From assembly GCA_016764955.1 (NCBI GenBank), contig JAESQZ010000199.1, positions 1 to 18,453 on the forward strand: a stretch of 18,453 bases of DNA, in the 5' to 3' direction. Each line of letters opens with the position of its first letter. Position 1 is the first letter of the stretch. The position numbers were made by a program, and so were the translations under genes. Shown piece after piece: positions 1-6,729 of this stretch. The DNA comes from Deltaproteobacteria bacterium. Lineage in GTDB: Bacteria; Myxococcota; UBA727; JABDBI01. The notes under the pieces are model-generated. The model saw only the letters and a list, made by a program, of their open reading frames with translations, searched no databases and was not told the DNA's origin.

Positions 1-2
1 CG

Positions 3-1001
3 ACGGCTCATTTGGAGTACGAGACTGACAAGCACCACTACGCACACGTCGATTGCCCAGGCCACGCTGACTATGTGAAGAACATGATCACCGGTGCTGC
101 GCAGATGGACGGTGCTATCTTGGTGGTGTCCGCTGCTGATGGCCCAATGCCTCAGACCCGTGAGCACATCTTGCTCGCTCGTCAGGTTGGCGTGCCTTAT
201 ATTGTTGTGTACTTGAACAAGTGCGACATGGTGGATGATCCTGAGCTTCTAGAGCTCGTTGAACTCGAAATCCGTGAGCTTTTGAGCTTCTACAAGTTCC
301 CCGGTGATGACACACCGATCATTCACGGTTCTGCTCTTAAGGCCCTGGAAGGCGAAGACAGTGACTTGGGTATCAAGTCTATCACTAAGTTGATGGAAGC
401 TGTTGATAGCTACATCCCAGAGCCCAAGCGTGAAACTGATAAGCCTTTCTTGATGCCAGTTGAAGATGTGTTCTCGATTTCTGGTCGTGGAACTGTTGTG
501 ACGGGTCGTGTTGAGCGCGGTATTGTCAAAGTCGGTGAGGAAGTTGAAATCGTTGGTTTCAAAGACACCGTCAAGACCACTGTGACCGGTGTTGAAATGT
601 TCCGTAAACTTTTGGACCAAGGCCAAGCAGGTGACAACATTGGTGCATTGCTTCGTGGTACCAAGCGTGAAGATATTGAGCGCGGTCAAGTTTTGGCTAA
701 ACCAGGTTCTATTACGCCTCATAAGAAGTTTAAAGCCGCTGTGTACGTGTTGAGCAAAGATGAAGGTGGACGTCATACGCCATTCTTCAAGAACTATCGT
801 CCACAGTTTTATTTTAGAACAACAGACGTAACCGGGACTATTGAGCTGCCAGAAGGCACTGAGATGGTGATGCCGGGTGATAATGTGACCATGACAGTGG
901 AGTTGATTACGCCGATTGCGATGGACAAAGAGCTACGCTTTGCTATCCGTGAAGGTGGTCATACTGTTGGTGCTGGTGTGGTTTCGGAGATTTTGGAGTA
1001 G
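3..1001 (+). CDS. tuf: Elongation factor Tu, 5'-truncated by window edge
   Basis: EF-Tu is the GTPase that delivers aminoacyl-tRNA to the ribosomal A site. The frame is already open at base 3 (residues TAHLEYET), so the first 60-odd residues, including the P-loop, lie outside the window. Visible are the G3 motif DCPGH, the G4 motif NKCD, the G5-like SALKALEG, and the complete domains 2 and 3, with VFSISGRGTVVTGRVERG, the GGRHTPFF stretch and the usual C-terminal REGGHTVGAGVV. It ends in TAG at 999-1001. No internal start should be used: a TTG at base 12 is simply Leu in the middle of the protein. The following tRNA-Trp fits the tuf-trnW order common in proteobacteria, but secE and nusG, which normally follow, are absent; the sequence after the tRNA is instead a candidate inserted segment. 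The identification is essentially certain. Confidence 0.98.
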   Translation, partial: TAHLEYETDKHHYAHVDCPGHADYVKNMITGAAQMDGAILVVSAADGPMPQTREHILLARQVGVPYIVVYLNKCDMVDDPELLELVELEIRELLSFYKFPGDDTPIIHGSALKALEGEDSDLGIKSITKLMEAVDSYIPEPKRETDKPFLMPVEDVFSISGRGTVVTGRVERGIVKVGEEVEIVGFKDTVKTTVTGVEMFRKLLDQGQAGDNIGALLRGTKREDIERGQVLAKPGSITPHKKFKAAVYVLSKDEGGRHTPFFKNYRPQFYFRTTDVTGTIELPEGTEMVMPGDNVTMTVELITPIAMDKELRFAIREGGHTVGAGVVSEILE

Positions 1002-1007
1002 CATGAT

Positions 1008-1047
1008 CCCCTCACCCTGCCCTCCCAAGGGGTTATAGGGAAGGGGG
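1008..1047 (+). other. GC-rich hairpin between tuf and tRNA-Trp
   Basis: CCCCT-CA-CCCT (1008-1018) can pair with AGGG-AA-GGGG (1037-1046/1047), leaving a loop that itself contains CCC-AA-GGG. The hairpin is followed by CTTTAT. It may act as a processing or attenuation structure between the tuf mRNA and the tRNA. It also looks like the CCCTCACCCTG-type dispersed repeats seen in many proteobacteria. The run of T is too short for a convincing intrinsic terminator. Confidence 0.35.
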
Positions 1048-1053
1048 CTTTAT

Positions 1054-1129
1054 AGGTCGCTAGCTCAATTGGTAGAGCTTCGGATTCCAAATCCGAAGGT
1101 TGGGGGTTCAAGTCCCTCGCGGCCTGCCA
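1054..1129 (+). tRNA. trnW: tRNA-Trp (anticodon CCA)
   Basis: A full 76-nt cloverleaf can be drawn. The acceptor strands AGGTCGC and GCGGCCT pair over 7 bp. The D stem is GCTC/GAGC with AATTGGTA in the loop. The anticodon stem TCGGA/TCCGA encloses TTCCAAA, placing CCA at 1087-1089. The T stem GGGGG/CCCTC encloses TTCAAGT. The 3' CCA is encoded (1127-1129). It lies 52 nt after tuf and is probably co-transcribed with it. Its 3' 49 bases recur at 4110-4158, which suggests that this gene has been an integration target and that its 3' half may come from the incoming element. Confidence 0.96.
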
Positions 1130-1131
1130 GA
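1081..1131 (+). repeat. Left copy of 51-bp direct repeat (tRNA-Trp 3' half; candidate att site)
   Basis: The segment from the anticodon stem to one or two bases past CCA matches 4110-4160 at 47 of 51 positions. The differences are at 1102 and 1116-1118, all in the T stem, and base pairing is retained in both copies. This is the pattern expected for attL/attR of an element that integrates into the 3' end of a tRNA gene and restores it. Confidence 0.6.
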
Positions 1132-1349
1132 TTTCATGGCGTTAGAACGTGGAATTTCTCTGTCGCCCGTTTTGACCCGGGGGTGTTTGTAGCCTCAATT
1201 GTAGCCAGAGAATCACAAAATACCCACGAGCATGCTCGTCGGCCTGGGTCAGGCTTTTCAAAGCCGGCCAGCCCATTCAAATCGTCACGAGCCTAAAAAC
1301 TTATCAAGACATGGCTCTGGAGAATCTGACGAAATCGTTGTTGTCGAGT
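1132..1349. other. Intergenic stretch with no recognised gene
   Basis: These 218 bases separate tRNA-Trp from the end of the minus-strand gene. I see no convincing coding frame or RNA. A short palindrome CGAGCATGCTCG lies near 1228-1239. The plus-strand open frames here start inside or near the tRNA and have no ribosome binding site or recognisable protein character. Confidence 0.4.
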
Positions 1350-3710
1350 TTATTGTGGAATTGATCCGTCTGACACCCCTAATCGGGTGTATCCATTTGG
1401 AACCGCTGCTGCATCTTCTTGATGAGGCAAAACAGGTGCAGTTATGTTGTGAGTGGGTACAATAACTCCTGCAACTGCCAGATTGTTATTTGGCACGACA
1501 ATTCTTGCAACTGTTGCTATAGTTGCATTCACAGTTTCTGCGATGGGTTGCCTCGCAGGGGCAACCCTTACATTATGAGCTATTACCGCGGCTGCAGCTC
1601 CACCTCCAGCTTGGGGTTCTCTATTATTGGTTTGCACAACTGTTCCCGTGGTTGCGGCAGCTGCAGAGTATAGGGCAGCTCTAGAGGTGGTTTCAAGGTT
1701 GTCGAGAATTTGCAAATCCTTAAAGTCGGCGAATTCCAGCTTGGTTGTATCTGAAGCAGCACGTCCCTCTATCATTTGATAAGTTACCTGAGCATATTTC
1801 CCACAGGGGCTGATGCTTACGAGCGTTCCACGGGTTTCATGGTTCGTTTTTTTCCGAAACTTCTTTCCTTGCTCGATCCAGTTTACTTGTTTGAGTTTAT
1901 TGTGAGATATCCATTCTGTGGAATTATCGTACTCCACCTGGGCCTGGCCATCTGAGCTGAGTTCGAGAATCCTACACATACAATCGGAGAAGAACCCGTT
2001 CCAAAGAACAGCGGCCCCGACCTGTAAGTTTTCAAACGCTGATACCTCGATGGAAAGTTCTTCCACTCTTCTTCGTTGATCAAGGAGGGGTTGCGTGAAC
2101 TCAACCCAAACTTGATCATCAGGGGTCCTAGAGAGTCCGACCACTGTTCCAATCCTGTTTGTAGTCTTGTGGTTGAAGACGGCGGTACCCCGCTTGATTT
2201 GAGCGTCCTTTCTAATGAATACCGTATCTAATGTGGTAGGCTCAACATAATCAGATGGCTTTTTAGTGTTGAGCCGACTGCAAGATACAGTTTCATCTTC
2301 GCCGTTGGTGAGCCGTATCTCGGCGTCACCACGGGAGTTAAGAGCTAGGATTTTGCAGCCAGAGTTTCTGCAGAGGATCGGTTCATAAAGAACCGCCTGA
2401 CTTACCCTTAGGCCATTAAGCTCATCAAGCTTGATGCAGACCTCCCCCAGCTTTCTTTGTACATGCCTGTTCTGGCCAGGGACGAACTCAAGCCAAACTG
2501 TTCTATCGGAAGTTCGATAGATCCTTTTTACCCGGCTATCTCGCCGGTAGGGCCCGAAATATTGAATAACGATTGATCCCGGCCGGACACGGCCGGTGCC
2601 ATTCTCACCAACGAATGCTTCACTAAGAAAGGTGGGCTCAATATAGCGGGCCCAATAGCCTGCTGAGCAGAGCAGAATTCGCTTTTCGGTTTCAGGATTT
2701 ACGTAGATAGCCGTGACGGTACGTTCACCTACTAGCTGGACTCCATCAGTCAACAGATGTTCAATAACTGGGTGCCCAATCGATGGACTGGCATCATCCG
2801 ACCGATACCATGAAGTGGTCTGATTATTTGGATCGTATTCAGTGAAACCTGTGGTTCTTACAGCCGCGGCTGCAGCTCCACCTCCAGCTTGGGGTTCTCT
2901 ACTAATATCGGAATCTTGTATAAGCCGCTTCTGAGAAGCGGGAAACCTGAAAGTGGCTTTTACCATGTCTGCAAAGAAAGGCCTATCTTGATCCCTCGAG
3001 TTAATCATACAAATCGCATTCACGCCTTTTTTGAGCCAGTGCGTGCTGTTATTCTCCTTTACAGCGAGTTGCGATAGCGCCCATCGTCGTTCCCCTTTGC
3101 TTGTTGTCACAATTGCAATTCCATCGGTTGGTTCGATAGACAGAACCGTACCTGCTAAATAAGTTCCTTCAGTGGTTTTTCCAACTACTTCAGCACCTAC
3201 AACCACCTGGCCATCAGCTTCGGTATTGGTCGGAGCGGTGACCATGCATGGTGTTTGGACATCGACTCGCTGGCTTGATTCGGATACCGGCTCATATCCA
3301 CTGGCTTCGAGGAACTCGAATTCGGCCTTTAGTTTCACAAAACGCAGATACTCTTTGTCGGAGAGCTGATTTGATTCGAAGGCCTCCTGCAGCCGTTCAT
3401 ATTCGTCGAGATCGAATTTCTCCAGGCGCTCACTAAGCCAATTGTCACCTTGGAGTTCACGCACCTTGGCACCCGGAAGAATATCGTCTTCAGTTTGCTC
3501 AATACCTGGGTTAGAACTGGGCTGTTGTTTTCCAGAGAGTGTCAAAGTTAATTGAGGTACCGCTTTGATCAGGGCGGAAATGGCAGTAGCCATCCCCCAT
3601 CCTGTGTATCCCATGACACCACTGTTGCCACCCGGCGGCCCAGCGAGTAATTGAAAAGATATCAGTGCAGAAAGTAAGATAAAACCAATTTCTTTTATCG
3701 TCATCGACAT
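1350..3710 (-). CDS. Exported protein of unknown function with tandem beta-rich repeats
   Basis: I do not recognise a family. This 786-residue protein begins with a signal peptide or membrane anchor (about residues 6-23, IGFILLSALISFQLLA), so it is probably exported. Residues about 375-482 and 505-607 are two copies of a roughly 100-residue unit. Shared positions include RT-D-VW-EF, Q-R-VEEL/GEV, ENL/NGL-V--AVL, C-IL-L-S-G-A and a final S--L. A partial third unit is at about 618-668 and a more distant one at 170-217. The pattern of short strands around glycines suggests small SH3/Tudor-like barrels; that is inference. The linker REPQAGGGAAAA occurs twice (residues 272 and 698). The tail is Ala/Val/Asn-rich. 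The start is ATG at 3708-3710, with GGAG 4 nt upstream; ATG 3704 gives a better spacing. It fills the segment bounded by the tRNA-Trp repeats, which suggests cargo of an integrated element. Confidence 0.8.
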   Translation of the reverse strand: MSMTIKEIGFILLSALISFQLLAGPPGGNSGVMGYTGWGMATAISALIKAVPQLTLTLSGKQQPSSNPGIEQTEDDILPGAKVRELQGDNWLSERLEKFDLDEYERLQEAFESNQLSDKEYLRFVKLKAEFEFLEASGYEPVSESSQRVDVQTPCMVTAPTNTEADGQVVVGAEVVGKTTEGTYLAGTVLSIEPTDGIAIVTTSKGERRWALSQLAVKENNSTHWLKKGVNAICMINSRDQDRPFFADMVKATFRFPASQKRLIQDSDISREPQAGGGAAAAAVRTTGFTEYDPNNQTTSWYRSDDASPSIGHPVIEHLLTDGVQLVGERTVTAIYVNPETEKRILLCSAGYWARYIEPTFLSEAFVGENGTGRVRPGSIVIQYFGPYRRDSRVKRIYRTSDRTVWLEFVPGQNRHVQRKLGEVCIKLDELNGLRVSQAVLYEPILCRNSGCKILALNSRGDAEIRLTNGEDETVSCSRLNTKKPSDYVEPTTLDTVFIRKDAQIKRGTAVFNHKTTNRIGTVVGLSRTPDDQVWVEFTQPLLDQRRRVEELSIEVSAFENLQVGAAVLWNGFFSDCMCRILELSSDGQAQVEYDNSTEWISHNKLKQVNWIEQGKKFRKKTNHETRGTLVSISPCGKYAQVTYQMIEGRAASDTTKLEFADFKDLQILDNLETTSRAALYSAAAATTGTVVQTNNREPQAGGGAAAAVIAHNVRVAPARQPIAETVNATIATVARIVVPNNNLAVAGVIVPTHNITAPVLPHQEDAAAVPNGYTRLGVSDGSIPQ
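1586..1623. repeat. 38-bp exact direct repeat, copy 1, inside the 786-residue gene
   Basis: It is identical to 2864-2901. On the minus strand it encodes the REPQAGGGAAAA linker near the C-terminus. Identity at DNA level over 38 bp, third codon positions included, indicates recent duplication or gene conversion rather than convergent low-complexity sequence. Confidence 0.9.
2864..2901. repeat. 38-bp exact direct repeat, copy 2, inside the 786-residue gene
   Basis: This is the second identical copy (see 1586-1623). It encodes the same REPQAGGGAAAA linker around residue 272 in the same frame. The two copies bracket the central repeat domains, so recombination between them would delete the domain block in frame. 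Confidence 0.9.
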
Positions 3711-3754
3711 TTAACTCCATCTCAGCGATTGCTTCCAATCAATCTGAATGTGTT

Positions 3755-4054
3755 ATGATTTCTCGATGCGTCATTGTCAATCATGATTTTGGCAGTTCCC
3801 GTCTCCAACAGCAAAGCAGATGTGGCAAAAAACTTCGCGTGACCCAGCTGGGATTTGAAGACAGCATGGATTTGCTGGTGGTTTTAACCAAGGTGCTGGG
3901 CCCGTCTTTGGGTGCCCTGGAAACGGACGCTTCGCAAATCAGCCCTGCTTTGGGTGAGTTTGCTAAGCAGCTCAACAACGCAAGCTCAACTGTAGCCAGC
4001 TGGGCGAATTTTGATCAAATTGGGGGATATTGGTGGACAGAAGCAGAGATTTAA
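3755..4054 (+). CDS. Hypothetical protein, possibly a frameshifted remnant
   Basis: This is a 99-codon ATG frame, divergent from the 786-residue gene and ending just before the tRNA-like fragment. The second half (from FEDSMDLLVVLTKVLG to YWWTEAEI) has balanced protein-like composition. The first 30 residues (Arg/Gln/Cys-rich) look out of frame. Another frame starting at ATG 3783 (MILAVPVSNSKADVAKNFA, then stop) looks more natural for the N-terminus. A frameshift around 3830-3860 in an older gene would explain both. No family is recognised, and no good ribosome binding site is visible. It may simply be a decayed cargo gene. Confidence 0.35.
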   Translation: MISRCVIVNHDFGSSRLQQQSRCGKKLRVTQLGFEDSMDLLVVLTKVLGPSLGALETDASQISPALGEFAKQLNNASSTVASWANFDQIGGYWWTEAEI

Positions 4055-4109
4055 CTTGTTGATTTTAAACAACTATGCAATTAGAAGACACAAGGAGCAG
4101 CGCTTAAAC

Positions 4110-4160
4110 CGGATTCCAAATCCGAAGGTTAGGGGTTCAAGTCCTCTGCGGCCTGCCAGA
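4110..4160 (+). repeat. Right copy of tRNA-Trp 3' half (candidate attR / tRNA remnant)
   Basis: The fragment runs from the anticodon stem through the CCA end of a tRNA-Trp, and the anticodon loop TTCCAAA is intact. Its T stem AGGGG/CCTCT pairs fully, although it differs from the functional gene at four positions. The 5' side does not carry a complete acceptor or D arm, so it is not a working tRNA gene. It is best read as the displaced original 3' end of tRNA-Trp after integration of the intervening 3 kb. A degenerate second tRNA gene is the alternative. Confidence 0.7.
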
Positions 4161-4169
4161 AAATCTCTT

Positions 4170-4628
4170 ATGTTGACTCGTATTAAATTATCTCTTGTAT
4201 TTGTTCTTCTTATTTCAAACTCGGCTTTTGCGCTTGATGTTTCGATGCCGACTTTCACACAAGAGAATGGGCACTGGGTTCAATATTGAACCCAGATTTA
4301 TTATGCAATGAGGCCCATTGCTGAGATGCTATGGCAGCTGAATTTCTGGGCAAGTGAAGATTTGGAGCAAAGTGCACTTTCGCAAGCACTTAATGATGTG
4401 ACCTCAAGTAGTGGCAAGTTTTCTGGGACTGTCAAATTTGGAGATGTGACGCATAAATTGTATCACGCTTCGGCTGGCCAGGGCACGCATACAGCTACTT
4501 TGTTTTACGTAGTGATTGATAATGTGGCTCATATTGTTTCAATTGCTGCACACGAGATTGTTAAGCGTTGCCAGGATCCAATTTATCGCAACCTGGGTTG
4601 GGATGTGCGTTTCAAAGGTGCTGGCTAG
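4170..4628 (+). pseudogene. Small secreted protein interrupted by an in-frame TGA
   Basis: ATG at 4170 opens a frame with a clear signal peptide (LSLVFVLLISNSAFA, cleavage probably after AFA), followed by LDVSMPTFTQENGHWVQY and then TGA at 4287-4289. The same frame continues without further stops from TQIYYAMRPIAEMLW to TAG at 4626-4628, giving about 106 more residues. Without the TGA this would be one exported protein of about 152 residues. The downstream part could be translated alone from ATG 4308, but would then lack the signal peptide. I do not recognise the family. No strong ribosome binding site is visible. It lies directly outside the right tRNA-Trp repeat. A real nonsense mutation or a sequencing error are both possible. 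Confidence 0.5.
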
Positions 4629-4631
4629 AAC

Positions 4632-4770
4632 ATGAATTCTCAGGCAAAATTATTTGAGATGTTGGATTCACTCGGCATCGTACATCAGATGATTTAGTGC
4701 GCTTTGCAAAGCATTTGAATTTCACAGTCATGAGTAGCTTTTTCGATTTTCGCCCGCGGATGTGGGCATA
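4632..4770 (+). pseudogene. Short broken reading frame
   Basis: ATG 4632 opens MNSQAKLFEMLDSLGI, then stops after 21 codons. A shift of one frame near 4678-4685 continues with RTSDDLVRFAKHLNFTVMSS up to a stop at 4768-4770, inside the two-hairpin repeat. The joined product would be about 45 residues. It could be the stub of a gene cut off by the repeat at 4747. The function is unknown and the evidence is thin. Confidence 0.25.
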
Positions 4771-4801
4771 GGTGCCACAGCCCGGCCTGCAGGGCCGGGT
4801 T
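4747..4801 (+). repeat. Two-hairpin repeat, solo copy (copy A)
   Basis: A 55-bp unit begins TTTTCGCCC, has AGGTGCCACA in the middle and ends GGCCGGGTT. Hairpin 1 pairs GCCCGC with GTGGGC around GGAT; hairpin 2 pairs CCCGGCC with GGCCGGG around TGCAG. The same unit occurs at 16929-16983 and, inverted, at 17088-17141, where it forms the inner part of the terminal inverted repeats of a small mobile element. This solo copy lacks the outer CCAATGCC ends. Confidence 0.85.
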
Positions 4802-4953
4802 AAGGTGATTATATGTTTTAAGCCCCTGGAAGAGGTGTGGGAAGGGCTGCTCACAGCGGCCTGACTTAACTGGTCCAGAACACTCAACACAAGAGTAGAA
4901 ACGATAATAGACTTATGTGCAGTTTTGCTAAGTGCCTGTGCTAACTTTACTGT
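4802..4953. other. Intergenic stretch upstream of the FUSC-like gene
   Basis: No coding frame, RNA gene or strong terminator is visible here. It should contain the promoter of the 4954-6675 gene pair, but I cannot point to a convincing -35/-10 pair. Confidence 0.4.
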
Positions 4954-5472
4954 ATGGATATTCATTGGCGCTATGTCTTCACGGTTTCTTTTGGGACTTT
5001 AGCTGCCTATGGGGTTAGCCTTTTGTTGCCAGACATTTTGGTGAGTCGGAACCTGACTATGACAACGCTTTGGGTTTGTATATCAGCGTTGTTTGCAGCT
5101 GGCAGGACTTTTCCTGAAACGCTGGAGCTTGCAAAAACACGGATGATTGCGACTACACTGGGCATTGGCATTGCAGTCCCGCTATTTTTGATTCCTCAGT
5201 CTGATTTTGCATTAGCTGTTCAGATTTTTGTGGGTAGTTTGCTATGTGCAGCTTTAGGGCACTTGGCAAAAGCCGGGCCGCACTTGCGTGTTGCGGGAAT
5301 TACGTTTTTGCTGGTGGTGATTTTAAAACCCATGCGCCCGGATGTGAGCGGTTGGTTATTTGCTTTTCTGCGCTGGTCTGATTCGCTGATAGGCTGCTTA
5401 TTGGCTATTATCGTGAGCCGCGTGGTTTGGATAGGCACCCCCATTGCTAAATGGGCAAAAAATGCTAGTTAA
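4954..5472 (+). CDS. FUSC / aromatic acid exporter-type inner membrane protein
   Basis: This 172-residue protein is strongly hydrophobic, with about five to six membrane segments (near residues 6-25, 37-50, 67-84, 88-108, 115-129 and 141-161). The layout resembles the membrane half of the FUSC/aromatic acid exporter superfamily. The lines are an N-terminal R--V..TLAAY segment, a Thr/Arg-containing cytoplasmic link (LAKTRMIATTLGIGIA) and a late R-SDSLIGCLLAI segment that matches the family's 'R..d...G...a' helix. The long soluble C-terminal domain of full-size exporters is missing, as in the short DUF939-type members. The start is ATG 4954. It ends only 9 nt before the ATG of the apyrase, so the two are probably one transcript. 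The substrate cannot be inferred. Confidence 0.7.
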   Translation: MDIHWRYVFTVSFGTLAAYGVSLLLPDILVSRNLTMTTLWVCISALFAAGRTFPETLELAKTRMIATTLGIGIAVPLFLIPQSDFALAVQIFVGSLLCAALGHLAKAGPHLRVAGITFLLVVILKPMRPDVSGWLFAFLRWSDSLIGCLLAIIVSRVVWIGTPIAKWAKNAS

Positions 5473-5481
5473 TTGATCCCG

Positions 5482-6675
5482 ATGAGGCTTTTAATAATCA
5501 TATGTTTGCTCGCTTTAGAGCTTTTCGGGAATCCATATACTGTTATTATTGATGCTGGTAGTACTGGCACCCGAGCCAATATTTTTAGCTCTACTAAAAA
5601 AGTTAAACTTAAAGCCTATTGCAAAGACACTGGCGTCGGTGGGATTCAGAAGTTGGCTGATGATTATCGATCTGATTACTATCTTAAGCCGACTCTTGAT
5701 TGTATGAAAGCTAAGCTGTTTGAGCTTGGAGCAAAGAATCCTGAACAAGTGCCAGTAGGACTAATGGCGACGGGTGGCCTTCGTTTGTTAAGTCAAGAAA
5801 ACCAAGATCATGTGCTTGCGCTTGTGGTTAGCTATTTTCAAATTATGGGCTTTCCAAAGATAAAATTTGAGGTTCTTTCTGGGGAGAAAGAAGGCTTATT
5901 TGCTTGGATTACGGTGAATTATCTTGCCAAAACGCTCGGGAAGCCACTCGGAAAGACAATAGGCGTCTTGGATATGGGTGGGGCGACGACGCAGATTGCT
6001 TTTGCGCCATACGAGAAGCCTAAAGAGCATGGCATGGAATTTGAGTTTGCTGGAATCAAGTATGATCTTTATGTCCATAGCTACAAAGGCCTCGGGCAAA
6101 GAGAAGTATCAAAACGAGTTGCTACGCCAGCCTGTTTTCAGCGTGGTCTCGAGCATGATCTTACTGTTTTGCGACAGGTTGAATTGGGAGACAAATTTCA
6201 TAACGATGAGCCAGCAGCTGGGAACTATCATGTATGTCGGCGTGAGTTGGCGGAGCATTTATTTGAAACCTGCCCAACGGGTCAAGATTGTGGTTTGAAA
6301 GACACTTATCAACCGCCACTGCGAGGTCGATTTGTGGCAATATCGGCCTTTGCTCAGTTGGCTTCTCATAAAGTTTTGAATCTCAAAGAATTTTCTCCTG
6401 CTGCGCTTGATGAGGCTGGTAAGGTGGTCTGTGCATATACTTGGAAGGAGTATCAAAAAATTGGCAATGATAAGCCAAGATTTTTATCGACCGCTTGTTA
6501 TGAGGCCGCTTATTACTCGGCACTACTCTCAGGGCGTCCCGAAGTTGATTCTAGACACGATGGCCTTGGCTTTGCCAAAGACAGCAATGACCTCAAAGCG
6601 CTTTTCCAAATTAACGACATTGAAGTATCCTGGGCCTTAGGCGCAGCGGTTTATTGGCAAACTATGAATCAATAG
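5482..6675 (+). CDS. Secreted apyrase / ectonucleoside triphosphate diphosphohydrolase (GDA1-CD39 family)
   Basis: It hydrolyses nucleoside tri- and diphosphates outside the cytoplasm. All five apyrase conserved regions are visible: ACR1 DAGSTGTR, ACR2 as MATGGLRLL, ACR3 as EKEGLFAWITVNYL (with the catalytic Glu), ACR4 LDMGGATTQIAF and ACR5 SWALGAAVYW. Conserved-region cysteines such as PACF, HVCRR and the ETCPTGQDCG pair suggest disulfides and periplasmic or extracellular folding. A signal peptide (MRLLIIICLLALELFG) precedes the domain. At about 397 residues it is a complete soluble single-domain enzyme. I prefer ATG 5482 to the TTG at 5473, because the signal peptide then begins at the ATG. 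The family is typical of eukaryotes and known from intracellular pathogens such as Legionella, where it is linked to host nucleotide degradation; that role here is inference. It follows the FUSC-like gene by 9 nt. Confidence 0.93.
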   Translation: MRLLIIICLLALELFGNPYTVIIDAGSTGTRANIFSSTKKVKLKAYCKDTGVGGIQKLADDYRSDYYLKPTLDCMKAKLFELGAKNPEQVPVGLMATGGLRLLSQENQDHVLALVVSYFQIMGFPKIKFEVLSGEKEGLFAWITVNYLAKTLGKPLGKTIGVLDMGGATTQIAFAPYEKPKEHGMEFEFAGIKYDLYVHSYKGLGQREVSKRVATPACFQRGLEHDLTVLRQVELGDKFHNDEPAAGNYHVCRRELAEHLFETCPTGQDCGLKDTYQPPLRGRFVAISAFAQLASHKVLNLKEFSPAALDEAGKVVCAYTWKEYQKIGNDKPRFLSTACYEAAYYSALLSGRPEVDSRHDGLGFAKDSNDLKALFQINDIEVSWALGAAVYWQTMNQ

Positions 6676-6729
6676 CCCCAAAGCGCCCTATTTCGCAACA
6701 AGAAAATTAAACAGCCGATATTTCGCTTT

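Noticed and set aside
249..776. Minus-strand open frame of 175 codons across tuf
   Set aside because: It is a shadow of the strongly conserved EF-Tu frame and has no ribosome binding site or family resemblance.
4110..4160. A second functional tRNA-Trp gene
   Set aside because: The anticodon and T arms are intact, but no matching 5' acceptor strand or D arm is found in the preceding bases.
4170..4628. TGA read as Trp or selenocysteine
   Set aside because: rsmH and murF end at TGA exactly where the family C-termini end, so TGA is a stop here. I also saw no hairpin right after 4289 that would suggest selenocysteine insertion.
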